From positions 1 to 64,000 of the forward strand of contig NZ_JAKKOQ010000006.1 of NCBI RefSeq assembly GCF_021738965.1: a stretch of 64,000 bases of DNA, in the 5' to 3' direction. Source of the stretch: Gordonia zhenghanii (GTDB lineage Bacteria > Actinomycetota > Actinomycetes > Mycobacteriales > Mycobacteriaceae). The position numbers and the translations under genes are program-made. A model generated the notes under the pieces. The model did no database searches, was not told where the DNA came from, and saw nothing but the letters and a program-made list of their open reading frames with translations. Of this stretch, positions 43,245 through 53,025 are shown piece by piece. How positions within the stretch are numbered: position 1 is the first letter of the stretch; each line of letters begins with the position of its first letter.

Positions 43245-44702
43245 TCAGTTGCTCGTGTAGCCCATCGGCATCACGACGGCCTTGTGCTCGAGGTAGCTCT
43301 CGAGCCCCTCCCTGCCGTTCTCGCGGCCGATACCGGACTTCTTGTAGCCGCCGAACGGCGATGCGGGGTCGATCGAGTACCAGTTGATGCCGAACGTTCC
43401 CGTTCGGATCTGCTTGGCGACTTCGAGTCCCTTGTCGATGTCCTGCGTCCACACCGAGCCGGCGAGGCCGTAGTCGGAGTCGTTGGCGACGGCGATCGCT
43501 TCGTCGAGGTCGTCGTAGGCGATGACGCTGATGACCGGGCCGAAGATCTCTTCACGGGCGATCGTCATGTCGTTGGTGACGCCGGTGAAGATGGTCGGGC
43601 CGATGAAGTTGCCGGTGCCGACGCTCGGGGCCTGGACCTCGAGCACTGCGGTGGCGCCTTCCTCCTTGCCCTTCGCGATGTACGCGGCGACCTTCTCATG
43701 CTGCTTGGAATTGATGATCGGGCCGACCTTGGTCTCCGGATCGTCGGGCATTCCCGGCGTGAAGGTCGAAGCGACGGCGACCATCGCGTCGACGATCTCA
43801 TCGTGGCGCGAGCGGGGCACGAGCACGCGCGTCTGGGCGACGCACGCCTGGCCTGCATTGAGGAGACCGGAGAAGATCAGCATCGGCGCGCTTGACTCGA
43901 TGTCGGCGTCGTCGAGGACGATTGCGGCCGACTTTCCGCCGAGTTCGAGGGAGTAGCGCTTGAGCTGTTCGCCGCAGCGCGAGGCGATCTGCTGGCCAGC
44001 CCGCGTGGAGCCGGTGAAGGTGATCTTGTCGACGTCCGGATGCTCGACGAGGGCCTGTCCGGTCTCGACTCCACCGGGGACGATGGAGACGACGCCTTCG
44101 GGGACGCCTGCCTCGGTGAAGATCTCGGCGAGGACGTTCGCATTCAGCGGTGTCTCGGGTGCGGGCTTGAGAACGATCGAGCATCCGGCGGCGAGCGCAG
44201 GTCCGAACTTGTTGCAGAAAAGGAACAGCGGAACGTTCCATGCGATGATCGCGCCGACGACTCCGACGGCCTCGTGGAGCACCTGGGTCTCGCCGAAGAT
44301 ACCGGTCCGAGTCTCCTCCCACGTGTACTCGTCGGCAGCATCGGCGTACGCGCTCAGGCAGGCGGTGCCTGCGAATTGTTGGATGGTCGCGACGTCTGCG
44401 GGCGTCGCGCCCATCTCGGCGGACAAGAGTTCACTCAGTTCGGTCCCGCGCTCGTTGATCAACTCGACGGCGCGGCGGATCACTGCAGCTCGTTGGGCCG
44501 GAGGCGTGTTTCGCCACACCCCGGAATCGAAGGATTCGCGGGCGGCTCGGACCGCAGCGTCGACGTCGGTCGCGTCGGCGTTCGGGACCGACCCGATCTT
44601 GTCTCCGCTTGCGGGCGAGAAGACCTCGAGCACTTCGGTCGAGTGCGGGTCCACCCACTTTCCGCCGATGTACAGCTTGGTGATCTCGATCGGGTCGGTC
44701 AT
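43245..44702 (-). CDS. NAD(P)-dependent aldehyde dehydrogenase under a KstR box
   Basis: 485 aa. Complete ALDH signatures: AIIAWNVPLFLF, TFTGSTRAGQQIA, catalytic Glu253 in LELGGKS and Cys287 in NAGQACVAQTR, and the C-terminal PFGGYKKSGIGRENG. AGGAG before the ATG; an exact KstR box lies 49 bases upstream. Likely substrates in this setting are a side-chain C26 or C24 aldehyde or propionaldehyde from ring degradation; this is inference. Confidence 0.9.
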   Translation of the reverse strand: MTDPIEITKLYIGGKWVDPHSTEVLEVFSPASGDKIGSVPNADATDVDAAVRAARESFDSGVWRNTPPAQRAAVIRRAVELINERGTELSELLSAEMGATPADVATIQQFAGTACLSAYADAADEYTWEETRTGIFGETQVLHEAVGVVGAIIAWNVPLFLFCNKFGPALAAGCSIVLKPAPETPLNANVLAEIFTEAGVPEGVVSIVPGGVETGQALVEHPDVDKITFTGSTRAGQQIASRCGEQLKRYSLELGGKSAAIVLDDADIESSAPMLIFSGLLNAGQACVAQTRVLVPRSRHDEIVDAMVAVASTFTPGMPDDPETKVGPIINSKQHEKVAAYIAKGKEEGATAVLEVQAPSVGTGNFIGPTIFTGVTNDMTIAREEIFGPVISVIAYDDLDEAIAVANDSDYGLAGSVWTQDIDKGLEVAKQIRTGTFGINWYSIDPASPFGGYKKSGIGRENGREGLESYLEHKAVVMPMGYTSN

Positions 44703-44751
44703 GCGTGCTCCTGATGCGTCGAGGGGTTTTCCTCGATACTAGAGCACGATG

Positions 44752-44765
44752 TAGAACACGTTCTA
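44752..44765 (-). promoter_or_regulatory. KstR-type operator before the aldehyde dehydrogenase gene
   Basis: TAGAACACGTTCTA is an exact match to TNNAACNNGTTNNA. It lies between the dehydrogenase start and the end of mhuD, so it can act only on the dehydrogenase. Confidence 0.85.
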
Positions 44766-44787
44766 GAAACTGGGCACGGAATCTCGG

Positions 44788-45093
44788 TCAGGCGGTCGGC
44801 GCGACGTCGATGACGACCTCGAACTCGAGGAGTTCGGCTCCGGAAGCGACGGGCTTCTTGTCGCTCTTGTGTGCTGCGCGTGCATCGCCGCCCGCCCATG
44901 CGTGATAGCTGTCCTCGTCCTCCCACTGGGTGACGACGAAGTATCGGTCGTCGCCCTTCACCGGGCGGAGGAGCTGAAATCCGAGGAACCCGGCAGCGCC
45001 GTCGACGACACCCGCACGAGCGGCGAACCGCTTCTCCAGTTCTTCGCCTGCGCCTTCGGGGACACTGATCGCGTTGATCTTCACAATTGCCAT
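44788..45093 (-). CDS. mhuD: MhuD-type haem-degrading monooxygenase
   Basis: 101 aa, homologue of Rv3592 (MhuD), which degrades haem to mycobilin and releases iron. The functional residues Asn7, Trp66 and His75 are all present at the same numbers. Core GFLGFQLLRPVKGDDRYFVVTQWED is almost the mycobacterial sequence. The gene is divergent from a hydrolase and marks the start of the block collinear with M. tuberculosis. Confidence 0.93.
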   Translation of the reverse strand: MAIVKINAISVPEGAGEELEKRFAARAGVVDGAAGFLGFQLLRPVKGDDRYFVVTQWEDEDSYHAWAGGDARAAHKSDKKPVASGAELLEFEVVIDVAPTA

Positions 45094-45141
45094 GCCGCCG
45101 AGGCTACGCGGGGCGACGCGGAGCCGATAGGGTCGTTCGTT

Positions 45142-45972
45142 GTGAACTCGGACCCGATCCACGCATCGTCGTCGTACGACGTGATGGCGACGTCCGACGT
45201 CGGTCTCCTCGATCACGGCGGGCTCGACGTCGCGGACGGTGGATTCGGGGCAATAATCCTGGTCCACGGGCTGATGGGGCGCGGTCGTACCTGGCGTCGA
45301 CAGGTGCCGTGGCTGCGGCGCTACGGCCGGGTGTTCACCTTCGACGCGGCCAATCATCAAGGCGCCGACGCCGTCGACCCGTCGGACACCTCGACGGAGC
45401 GGTTCGTCGCCGACCTCGCCGAGATCATCACCTGGATCGACCGGGGGCCCGCGGTGCTCGTCGGGCACTCGATGGGCGGACTGCACTCTTGGTGCACCGC
45501 GGCCGCCTATCCGGAATTGGTGTCGGCGCTCGTCGTCGAAGACATGGCCCCCGACTTCCGCGGTAGGACGACGGGGACGTGGACACCGTGGTTCGCCAGT
45601 TGGCCTGACCGGTTTCCCGACTTAGCCGCCGCGGTCGACATGTTCGGCGACGTCGCAGGCCGCTACTTCTACGAGGCGTTCGACGACGGTCGCCTGCACG
45701 GGTCGCTCGCCGTGTGGACTGAGATCGCGCAGGAGTGGGCCGTTCGGCACTTCTGGGACCAGTGGGAAGCCGTCGACATTCCCGTTCTTCTGGTGGAGGC
45801 AGGCTTCTCAGTGACGCCGCCGGGGCAGATGTCCGAGATGGCGAGTCGCAGGCCGGGGGCCTCCTACCTGCGAGTGGACGGCGCCGGGCATCTCGTGCAC
45901 GACGATGCGCCGGGCGTCTTCCGGGGCGCCGTCGAGGCGTTCTTGAGTGAGCTCGCAGCGCGGGGGGCCTGA
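45142..45972 (+). CDS. Alpha/beta hydrolase (Rv3591c-like)
   Basis: 276 aa. IILVHGLMGRGRTWRRQVPWL (oxyanion HG), nucleophile elbow VGHSMGGLHSW, and the late GAGHLVHDDAPG histidine give a full catalytic triad. GTG 45142 is the furthest plausible start in the 48-base gap to mhuD; ATG 45184 is possible and no start has a clear Shine-Dalgarno sequence. Substrate unknown. Confidence 0.85.
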   Translation: MNSDPIHASSSYDVMATSDVGLLDHGGLDVADGGFGAIILVHGLMGRGRTWRRQVPWLRRYGRVFTFDAANHQGADAVDPSDTSTERFVADLAEIITWIDRGPAVLVGHSMGGLHSWCTAAAYPELVSALVVEDMAPDFRGRTTGTWTPWFASWPDRFPDLAAAVDMFGDVAGRYFYEAFDDGRLHGSLAVWTEIAQEWAVRHFWDQWEAVDIPVLLVEAGFSVTPPGQMSEMASRRPGASYLRVDGAGHLVHDDAPGVFRGAVEAFLSELAARGA

Positions 45973-45985
45973 GGCGGGCAGGCAG

Positions 45986-46885
45986 CTAGCGAGACTCTCC
46001 GGCCAGACAGAACAGTCCGTCGTCGGTCACTTCGATCAGACCGTCGACCAGCAGTGAATCGAGGGCGCGAGCCCGCTGGCCCGGATCTCGTTCCCATGCG
46101 AGGTCGAGCGCGGAGCGTTCCACCGGGCCGGACGTGCCGCGCAGAACGTCGAGGAGACGTCCGCGCGCCTGACGATCGGTGCCCTCGAACTTCTGCACCC
46201 TCCGGGCAGGCCGATCGTGCTGCGGACGGCCGAGGCGCACCCAGTCGCACGTCGGCTCCAACGGGCACGCTTCGCACCGGGCTTCACGAGCAGTGCAGAC
46301 CAGAGCGCCCAGTTCCATCAGCGCGGCGCTGAACGTCGGTGTCTCCGGGGTAGGCGATCCGTCGTCGGCGAGCGGGAACAGCGCCTGTGTCTCGGCCAGG
46401 TCGCGTCGCGCAGGGCTGCCAGGATGCTGGCGGCCGTGGACGGCGCGAGCCACCACACGTCGTACGTTGACGTCGACCACCGGCACCGACTGTCCGTACG
46501 CGAAACAGGCGACGGCGCGAGCCGTGTAGTCGCCGATGCCCGGAAGTGTCAACAGGGTGTCGACGTCCGACGGCACGACGTCGTCGAACCGCTCGGCGAG
46601 TACACGGGCGCACTCGTGCAAGCGCATCGCGCGACGTGGATAGCCGAGCTTTCCCCAGGCTCTGACTACCTCTCCGACCGATTCGACGGCCATGTCTGAT
46701 GGCACGGGCCAACGCTGAACCCACTGGGTCCACGGTTCGACGACCCGCGACACCGGAGTCTGCTGGAGCATGACCTCGCTGATCAGGATCTGCCAACCGG
46801 TCACGCCCGGTTCGCGCCAGGGAAGCTGTCTGTGGTGCGCCCTGAACCAGGCGATGATCGTGGGCGGTGGCACACTGTCAGACAT
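45986..46885 (-). CDS. mutY: MutY, A/G-specific adenine glycosylase
   Basis: 299 aa. WFRAHHRQLPWRE, catalytic Glu37 in SEVMLQQTP, helix-hairpin-helix LPGIGDYTARAV, catalytic Asp138 in VVDVNVRRV, and a Cys-x6-Cys-x2-Cys-x5-Cys cluster motif in the C-terminal half. Removes adenine opposite 8-oxoguanine. It is shorter than E. coli MutY, as in mycobacteria. Its ATG overlaps the carbonic anhydrase ATG on the other strand; GTG 46873 or ATG 46897 are other choices. Confidence 0.93.
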   Translation of the reverse strand: MSDSVPPPTIIAWFRAHHRQLPWREPGVTGWQILISEVMLQQTPVSRVVEPWTQWVQRWPVPSDMAVESVGEVVRAWGKLGYPRRAMRLHECARVLAERFDDVVPSDVDTLLTLPGIGDYTARAVACFAYGQSVPVVDVNVRRVVARAVHGRQHPGSPARRDLAETQALFPLADDGSPTPETPTFSAALMELGALVCTAREARCEACPLEPTCDWVRLGRPQHDRPARRVQKFEGTDRQARGRLLDVLRGTSGPVERSALDLAWERDPGQRARALDSLLVDGLIEVTDDGLFCLAGESR

Positions 46886-47531
46886 GGAGAATCTCACCCC
46901 GGCTCAAGCATGGGCACACCTCAAAGAAGGCAATAAGCGTTTCGTCGAGAGTCGCCCCATTCATCCGAGCCAGGGTATCGCCGACCGTGAAGCCCTCGTC
47001 GGTGGGCAGTCTCCGCAGGTCGTCCTCTTCGGCTGCGGTGACTCTCGACTTGCCGCCGAGATCATCTTCGACCAGGGACTCGGCGACATGTTCGTCGTCC
47101 GCACCGCGGGGCACGTCCTCGACCAAGCCGTGCTCGGGACCATCGAGTACGGGGCCGACATCCTCGACGTCCCGCTCATCGTCGTTCTCGGACACGACCA
47201 GTGCGGTGCTATCGGCGCGACGCTCGACGCGTTGGACAACTTGAACCTGCCCAACGGCTACGTCCGCACCATCGTGGAGAAGGTCGCGCCGAGTATTCTC
47301 CTCGGCCGAGCCGAAGGCCTCACGGCGTACTTCGAGTTCGTCACCAGGCACGTCCAGGAGACGACGCAGCTCCTCATGCAGCGCAGCCTGAAGATCGCTG
47401 AACGCGTCGAAGCGGGCGAACTCGCGATCGTGGGTCTGAGCTATCGCCTCGAAGACGGTCAAGTGAACCTCGTCGAGGTGATCGGCGACATCGGGGAGAA
47501 GCTCGAAACGCAGCCGGGGAATGCACAATAG
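46884..47531 (+). CDS. can: Beta-class carbonic anhydrase
   Basis: 215 aa, homologue of Rv3588c. Zinc ligands Cys51, His104 and Cys107 (FGCGDSR, GHDQCGA) with the Asp53-Arg55 pair. AWAHLKEGNKRF and EIIFDQGLGDMFVVRTAGHV are family signatures. Interconverts CO2 and bicarbonate. The start codon shares CATG with the divergent mutY. Confidence 0.94.
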   Translation: MENLTPAQAWAHLKEGNKRFVESRPIHPSQGIADREALVGGQSPQVVLFGCGDSRLAAEIIFDQGLGDMFVVRTAGHVLDQAVLGTIEYGADILDVPLIVVLGHDQCGAIGATLDALDNLNLPNGYVRTIVEKVAPSILLGRAEGLTAYFEFVTRHVQETTQLLMQRSLKIAERVEAGELAIVGLSYRLEDGQVNLVEVIGDIGEKLETQPGNAQ

Positions 47532-47612
47532 CCGGGATCGCCCGAGAAGAATCTGCCGACACGCCGACGGTGACGACGTCGATCGCGCGGTTGCGGCGAT
47601 ACCGTTGCAACC

Positions 47613-48350
47613 GTGATCGAACCACAGGGACCGCTGCCTCCCGAGGTGTATTGGCGACGCCGACTCCTCGCGATCGTCGGTGGCGTGGTCGCCGTCATTG
47701 TGGTGATCGCCCTGATCGTTTGGGCGGGCAGTTCGTCCGACGACGGCTCCGATCCCACGAACGCTGCTGCAACGGATTCGGCGTCGCAGACGCCGAAGGC
47801 TCCGGCGCCCGCTCCGTCGTCGTCGAGTCAGGAGCCTGCGCCGAGCAGTGAAGCTCCGAGTGGAGGCGGTGAGCACGGAGCGGGCGGAGATCCGAGCGAG
47901 TCGTCGGCCGCGCCGACCAGCGACGCATCCGCGCCGATTGAGAACCTGTGCCCAGACCAGAGCCTCTCGGTCGTCCTCTACACCGACAAGCCGACGTACA
48001 CGCAGGGCGACCAGCCGGTGTTCACGATCGTGACCACCAACGGCTCCCTCGCCGCCTGCAACCGTGACCTCGGAAAGAACGCGCAGAACGTGATCGTCCG
48101 ATCGCTCGACGGCGCCCGCACCCTGTGGTCGGCGCAGGACTGCGCGCCCGACAAAGCCGTCAACGTCCAACTCCTCGAGCCGGGTCAGCAGGTCAGCGAC
48201 GACACGACGTGGTCGGGCACCACGAGCAGCCCCGGCTGCAAGAAGCCCCGCCAACAGATTCCGGCAGGCGCGTACCAGGCGATCGCCAAGGTAGGCGAGA
48301 AGGAATCGGCGCCCATCACGTTCAACGTGGTCAAACCGGCCCAGCAGTAA
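47613..48350 (+). CDS. Membrane-anchored protein with Ser/Pro-rich linker (Rv3587c-like)
   Basis: 245 aa: one membrane segment (LLAIVGGVVAVIVVIALIVWAG, about 18-39), a Ser/Ala/Pro-rich linker to about 105, then an outer domain with four Cys (NLCPDQSL, AACNRD, QDCAPDK, PGCKKPR) of DUF4232-like look (YTDKPTYTQGDQPVFTIVTTN). The Mtb counterpart lies in the same order between disA and can. Function unknown. Confidence 0.85.
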   Translation: MIEPQGPLPPEVYWRRRLLAIVGGVVAVIVVIALIVWAGSSSDDGSDPTNAAATDSASQTPKAPAPAPSSSSQEPAPSSEAPSGGGEHGAGGDPSESSAAPTSDASAPIENLCPDQSLSVVLYTDKPTYTQGDQPVFTIVTTNGSLAACNRDLGKNAQNVIVRSLDGARTLWSAQDCAPDKAVNVQLLEPGQQVSDDTTWSGTTSSPGCKKPRQQIPAGAYQAIAKVGEKESAPITFNVVKPAQQ

Positions 48351-48405
48351 TCGGGTCGAGTGCTCTCGGGGTGGTCGAAGCAGCCCGGTCAGTCGAAACG
48401 TTCTG

Positions 48406-49503
48406 TCAGTCGAAACGTTCCAGGCTGCTCTCGGCCAGTCTCGAGAGTCCTTCGCGGATATGGCGAGCCCAGATGCTGCCGATGCCTTCGACCGCCTCGA
48501 GATCGGCCGCACTGCACGCGAGCAGCGCCTGAAGGGTGCCGAAGTAGCGGACCAGGCGATCGACGTGAGCGAACTGCAGACGCGAGATGCGCGCGAGCAA
48601 GCGATAACCGCGCGGACTCATCGACGTGTCCTGCGCTTCGATCGTCGTCGGATAACCGAACGCACCGGCGAGCATCGTGAGGTCGAGTAGATCGGCGTCC
48701 GACAGGCTCTCGACGGCTTCCAGGATCTGACGGGCCTGTTCGGGGCCGGCAGGCTCCGGACTCGCGTGGTAATCGCGGACCAGTAGTTCGCGCATCGTGT
48801 CGTTGTCGCTGATCAACTCCTCGAGCTGCAGCGAGACCTGCCGTCCGTTGACGCCGAGCTCGAGGACGTACTCCTCGATCTCCACGGACACGCGGCGCAC
48901 CATCTCCATTCGCTGTGCCGCGCTCATCGCATCGCGCAGCAACACGTAGTCTTCGATCTCGGCACGCGAGAGCTGCGCGCTCACCTCGTCCAGTCTCGAC
49001 TTGTATCGCTCGAGGGTCGAGAGGGCGACGTTCGCGCGCGAGAGGATCGCATCGGGATTCTCCACCACTCGACGTTGACCGTCGACGTAGACGCTGACGA
49101 TCGACATCGACGCGCTCACCACGATCACCGGCACCCGCATCTGGATCGCCGTGCGTTCGCCTGCGCGATGCCGAGTCCCCGACTCCTCGGTCGGAATGGA
49201 GGGGTCGGGAACGAGTTGGACGTTTGCGCGGACGATGCGCCGACCGTCCGCCGACAGCACGACGGCCCCGTCCATCTTCGCGAGTTCACGCAGCCGGGTC
49301 GGTGCGAACTCGACGTCCAGGTCGAAGCCGCCGTCGCAGATCCGCTCCATGTCGTCGTCATAGCCCAGAACCACGAGTGCGCCCGTGCCTCCGCGCAGAA
49401 TCCGCTCGAGGGAGTCGCGCAAGGCAGTGCCGGGGGCGACGCGTCGCAGAGTCTCCCGAGTCATGTCGACACGGACCGCATCGAGCGCCGATGTGTCGTT
49501 CAT
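48406..49503 (-). CDS. disA: DisA, DNA-integrity-scanning diadenylate cyclase
   Basis: 365 aa, homologue of Rv3586. The cyclase motifs DGA (78-80) and GTRHR (109-113) are intact, followed by the linker helices and a C-terminal helix-hairpin-helix ([20 protein letters not shown]). Makes c-di-AMP from ATP. ATG 49503 has GAGGTG upstream; the longer frame before it lacks family similarity. In Mtb it is next to radA, here separated by one gene on the other strand. Confidence 0.95.
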   Translation of the reverse strand: MNDTSALDAVRVDMTRETLRRVAPGTALRDSLERILRGGTGALVVLGYDDDMERICDGGFDLDVEFAPTRLRELAKMDGAVVLSADGRRIVRANVQLVPDPSIPTEESGTRHRAGERTAIQMRVPVIVVSASMSIVSVYVDGQRRVVENPDAILSRANVALSTLERYKSRLDEVSAQLSRAEIEDYVLLRDAMSAAQRMEMVRRVSVEIEEYVLELGVNGRQVSLQLEELISDNDTMRELLVRDYHASPEPAGPEQARQILEAVESLSDADLLDLTMLAGAFGYPTTIEAQDTSMSPRGYRLLARISRLQFAHVDRLVRYFGTLQALLACSAADLEAVEGIGSIWARHIREGLSRLAESSLERFD

Positions 49504-49571
49504 CGCAGCACGCACCTCTCGCACGAAGACGGTTACCGGTCGGCACCGGACCACGACTAGCGTAGCTGTGC

Positions 49572-50090
49572 GTGAAGCACGTTTTCCTGCCGCCCGCAGA
49601 CCTCGAACCACTGACCCGCCACCCGAAGGCCGCGGCACCAGGCCAGCACATCGATCTGCATCACAGCACGTGCTTCGGCTGCGGCGTCGACGCTCCCCGC
49701 GGACTGCACCTGAAAGTCCTCGCGGGCGAAGGGCTCACCACCGACGCGCAGATGCCGGTTCTGGACTGGATGCAGGGCGGTCCGGGAGTCATCCACGGCG
49801 GTGTGCTGTCCGCCGCGTTCGACGAGGTGATGGGCACGTCGCCGTTGCTCGTCGGAAAGCCGGTCGTGACCGCCCACCTGGAGATCGACTACGCCAAGCC
49901 GATTCCGTTGGGGTCCACCCTGTACTTCCACGCGCGGATCCTCGGCCGACAGCGTCGGAAGATCTACATCGAGGCGTTCGCGCACCTGGGCGACCCGCAG
50001 GAGCGGGTCGCGGGCGCGCACTCGGTGTTCGTCATCATCGACGTCGAGGCACACTTCGCCGACTACTACGACAAGCGAGTGGTCCTTTAG
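49572..50090 (+). CDS. Hotdog-fold acyl-CoA thioesterase-like protein
   Basis: 172 aa. [16 protein letters not shown] and [18 protein letters not shown] mark the PaaI/4HBT type; [24 protein letters not shown] completes the fold. GTG start; a single gene between divergent disA and convergent radA, absent from the order I recall in Mtb. Substrate unknown. Confidence 0.82.
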   Translation: MKHVFLPPADLEPLTRHPKAAAPGQHIDLHHSTCFGCGVDAPRGLHLKVLAGEGLTTDAQMPVLDWMQGGPGVIHGGVLSAAFDEVMGTSPLLVGKPVVTAHLEIDYAKPIPLGSTLYFHARILGRQRRKIYIEAFAHLGDPQERVAGAHSVFVIIDVEAHFADYYDKRVVL

Positions 50091-50114
50091 CGGTGCTTCC
50101 CGTTCGGTCGGGCG

Positions 50115-51497
50115 TCAGAACGGTGCGTCGACAGGCTGCAGTCGGCGGCGTTCGAGCGCGCCGACCGCGTCGGCGAGACTCGCCACCTTGGTGATGCGGA
50201 TGCCCTTCGGGAGTTCCTCGTCGCTGCCCGCCGGAATGATCGCGTGCCGGAAACCGAGCCGCTTCGCCTCGGCCACACGGCGTGCCGTCGACGAGACCCG
50301 ACGGATCTCGCCTGCCAGCCCGACCTCGCCGATCGCCACGGTCGTCGACGGGACCGGTCGATCCGACGCCGACGAACCGATGGCGAGGAAGATCGCCAGA
50401 TCGGCTGCGGGCTCGGTGACCTTCATCCCGCCGACAGTCGACGCGTAGACCTCGTGTTTACCGGTCGATATCTTCGCGTGTTTCTCGGCGACTGCCAGCA
50501 TCATCGCGACGCGGGCGGAATCGAGCCCGGAGACCGCACGACGCGGCGACGGCATCTCGCTCTTGTTCAGCAACGCCTGGATCTGCCCGACCATTGCCCG
50601 CCGACCGTCCATCGCGACTAACGCGACGCTGCCCGGCACATCGGTCGGATGCTCATGGACGAAGATGCCGGACGGATCGGACACCTCGTGGATGCCGTCC
50701 GAACGCTGCTCGAAACAGCCGACCTCGTCCGACGGGCCGAACCGGTTCTTGATGCCGCGCACCATGCGCAGCGACGAATGACGGTCGCCCTCGAACGCCA
50801 GCACTACGTCCACCAGATGCTCGAGCGAACGCGGGCCCGCGACGTTGCCGTCCTTCGTGACATGCCCGACCAAGACCACCGCGATCCCACTCGTCTTCGC
50901 CAGGGAGACGAGTGCCGTTGTGACGGCGCGGATCTGGGTCACACCACCGGTCACCCCGTCGACGCCGGTCGCGACGAGCGTCTGTACCGAGTCGACGATC
51001 AACAGGCTGGGACGGACCTCGTCGACGTGGCCGAGGACCGTCGCCAGGTCGGTCTCAGCCGCGAGGAAGACGTTCTCGTGGACCGCACCGGTGCGTTCGG
51101 CGCGAAGCCGAACCTGCCCGGCCGACTCCTCGCCGGTGACGTACAGGGCGATGCGCCCCTGCGCAGCCCATTGCTTGACGGTCTCCAGCAGAAGCGTTGA
51201 CTTGCCGACGCCCGGCTCACCAGCCAGCAGCACGACAGAACCGGGGACGATGCCCCGCCCGAGGACCCGGTCGAATTCGGCGATACCGATCGGCGTCGCA
51301 CTCGACGTTCCCGCGTCGACGTCGGTGATGCGGCGCGCGGGGCTGCGCGGGACCACCGATGTCGTGCCGGCGGCGGCAGGCGCAGGCGCGCCCTCCTCGA
51401 TCGACCCCCACTCGCCGCAGTCGGGGCAACGGCCGACCCACTTGGACACCTGGTGCCCGCACGCCGTGCACCGGAAGACTGCCTTCGCTTTCGCCAC
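50115..51497 (-). CDS. radA: RadA, DNA-repair and recombination ATPase
   Basis: 460 aa. Zinc finger Cys10, Cys13, Cys24, Cys27; Walker A GEPGVGKST (93-101); the RadA signature KNRFGPSDE; and the Lon-like C-terminal domain (VGGMKVTEPAADLAIFLAIGSS). Helps branch migration in recombination. GTG 51497 gives the family's usual AKAKAVFRCTACG start. Confidence 0.95.
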   Translation of the reverse strand: MAKAKAVFRCTACGHQVSKWVGRCPDCGEWGSIEEGAPAPAAAGTTSVVPRSPARRITDVDAGTSSATPIGIAEFDRVLGRGIVPGSVVLLAGEPGVGKSTLLLETVKQWAAQGRIALYVTGEESAGQVRLRAERTGAVHENVFLAAETDLATVLGHVDEVRPSLLIVDSVQTLVATGVDGVTGGVTQIRAVTTALVSLAKTSGIAVVLVGHVTKDGNVAGPRSLEHLVDVVLAFEGDRHSSLRMVRGIKNRFGPSDEVGCFEQRSDGIHEVSDPSGIFVHEHPTDVPGSVALVAMDGRRAMVGQIQALLNKSEMPSPRRAVSGLDSARVAMMLAVAEKHAKISTGKHEVYASTVGGMKVTEPAADLAIFLAIGSSASDRPVPSTTVAIGEVGLAGEIRRVSSTARRVAEAKRLGFRHAIIPAGSDEELPKGIRITKVASLADAVGALERRRLQPVDAPF

Positions 51498-51564
51498 GCA
51501 CCGAACTCTATGCGGAGGCTCCGACAATCGACAGCCGTGGCGCACGAGCCCGTGGACAACGCGA

Positions 51565-51599
51565 GAGCGCCTCCCCCGTAGAACCGGGGGAGACGCTCA
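51565..51599 (-). terminator. Hairpin between lpqE and radA
   Basis: GAGCGCCTCCCCCG / CCGGGGGAGACGCTC (one mismatch, 5-base loop) lies 23 bases past the lpqE stop and before radA on the same strand. Confidence 0.7.
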
Positions 51600-51621
51600 C
51601 TGAAGCTCTGGTCTGGACGGG

Positions 51622-52323
51622 TCAGTGACCCGATTCCTCGCCCTGGACGTCGCGGACCACGTCGGCACGCTCCTTGAGGGTTCCGGCGTCCACCGGGGTC
51701 TGGACGGTGAGGCTCTTCTCACCGATCTTCTTGCCTGCCAGATCGAGCACGTCGAACTTGAAGGTGATGGGGGCGGTGAGGCCCGCGCGCACCGACTTCG
51801 CGTTGGTCAGGGTCGCGGTGAAACGCTCGATGTCGGCAGCCTGCGCCGCCGAGGTGTCGACGTTCGCGGGGACGCCCGCCAGCAAGTTGTCGCCGGGCCC
51901 GAGCACGCGTGGGCCGGACTCCGGGCCGGTGTACTCGGCCTTGGGCTCGGTGAGCGAGACCGACGATCCTTCCGGACCGATGAGTTCGACGAACTTGACC
52001 TTGCGGGTGACGCTGTCGTTGGAGACCAGGAACGAGATGTCGAACGGTCCGCCGTCGGCGAACGTCTTGTCGGTGTTCTCGACCGGGTACACGATCTGAA
52101 CGTTGCGCACCGAGATCTGGCCGTTGCGCAGTTCGTCGCCGTCGCGCATGTCCGGGTCGAGGGCGACCGATCCGGCCGAGCCGTTGACGGCGGGGAGCTG
52201 GTTGGTCGTCTGCGCGATCTTGCCTGCGCCGCAGGCCGCAGAGCCGAGGGCGATCGCGGCGCCGAGCGCACCGACGACGGTGGCCTTGGCCAAACGGCCG
52301 GTAGTCCGATTGAGCACTGACAC
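51622..52323 (-). CDS. lpqE: LpqE-like lipoprotein
   Basis: 233 aa, homologue of Rv3584. Signal peptide with lipobox LGSAACGAG (Cys about 31). The mature part is an immunoglobulin-like beta domain (NGQISVRNVQIVYPVENTD..., FDISFLVSNDSVTRKVKFVEL), seen in copper- or metal-linked surface lipoproteins of this group. GTG start with AGGAGGAAAAGG upstream. Divergent from carD. Confidence 0.88.
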   Translation of the reverse strand: MSVLNRTTGRLAKATVVGALGAAIALGSAACGAGKIAQTTNQLPAVNGSAGSVALDPDMRDGDELRNGQISVRNVQIVYPVENTDKTFADGGPFDISFLVSNDSVTRKVKFVELIGPEGSSVSLTEPKAEYTGPESGPRVLGPGDNLLAGVPANVDTSAAQAADIERFTATLTNAKSVRAGLTAPITFKFDVLDLAGKKIGEKSLTVQTPVDAGTLKERADVVRDVQGEESGH

Positions 52324-52534
52324 CTTTTCCTCCGGGTGGTCGTCGCGCTGTCCGCCGGATGCGAACGCTCACTACGCAGCGTAGTGGTGTCGACCCGGAA
52401 AAGTTCGCCCGGGTCTGTCGATAATACTGGCGAATTATAGCCCGACCGCCGTGAACATGTGTTGACCTGCACCGTTGGAAAGGCGGTCAGTGGGTGGGTG
52501 TTACACTGGTAACACTCGAAAGGGGCAGGGAACA

Positions 52535-53023
52535 TTGAATTTCAAAGTTGGCGACACCGTTGTGTACCCCCATCACGGTGCTGCTCGGATCGACGACATC
52601 GTCGTTCGGACCATCAAGGGTGAAGAAGTCGAATACCTGGTCCTGAAGGTCGCAGACGGCGACATGACAGTGCAGATCCCCTCGAGCAAGCTCGACTATG
52701 TCGGCGTGCGCGACGTGGTCGGCGAAGAGGGGCTCGGCGAGGTTTTCCAGGTGCTCCGTGCACCGAACGTGGAGGAGCCTACGAACTGGGCGCGCCGGTT
52801 CAAGGCAAACCAGGAGAAGTTGAACTCGGGCGACATCATCAAGGTCGCCGAGATCGTTCGCGACCTGTGGCGTCGTGAACAGGATCGTGGACTGTCAGCA
52901 GGTGAGAAGCGGATGATGACCCGTGCGCGTCGCGTATTGGTCGACGAACTCTCGCTCGCTCGGAACACCGATGACGAGAAGGCCGACAGCATCCTCGACG
53001 AGATCTTGGCTGCAGCGTCCTGA
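52535..53023 (+). CDS. carD: CarD, RNA-polymerase-binding transcription factor
   Basis: 162 aa when the TTG at 52535 is used, exactly the mycobacterial length; GGCAGGGA precedes it. [21 protein letters not shown] is the RNAP-interaction domain, followed by the DNA-binding helical domain ([34 protein letters not shown]). It stabilises open complexes at many promoters, rRNA genes included. Followed after 2 bases by ispD. Confidence 0.95.
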   Translation: MNFKVGDTVVYPHHGAARIDDIVVRTIKGEEVEYLVLKVADGDMTVQIPSSKLDYVGVRDVVGEEGLGEVFQVLRAPNVEEPTNWARRFKANQEKLNSGDIIKVAEIVRDLWRREQDRGLSAGEKRMMTRARRVLVDELSLARNTDDEKADSILDEILAAAS

Positions 53024-53025
53024 CA

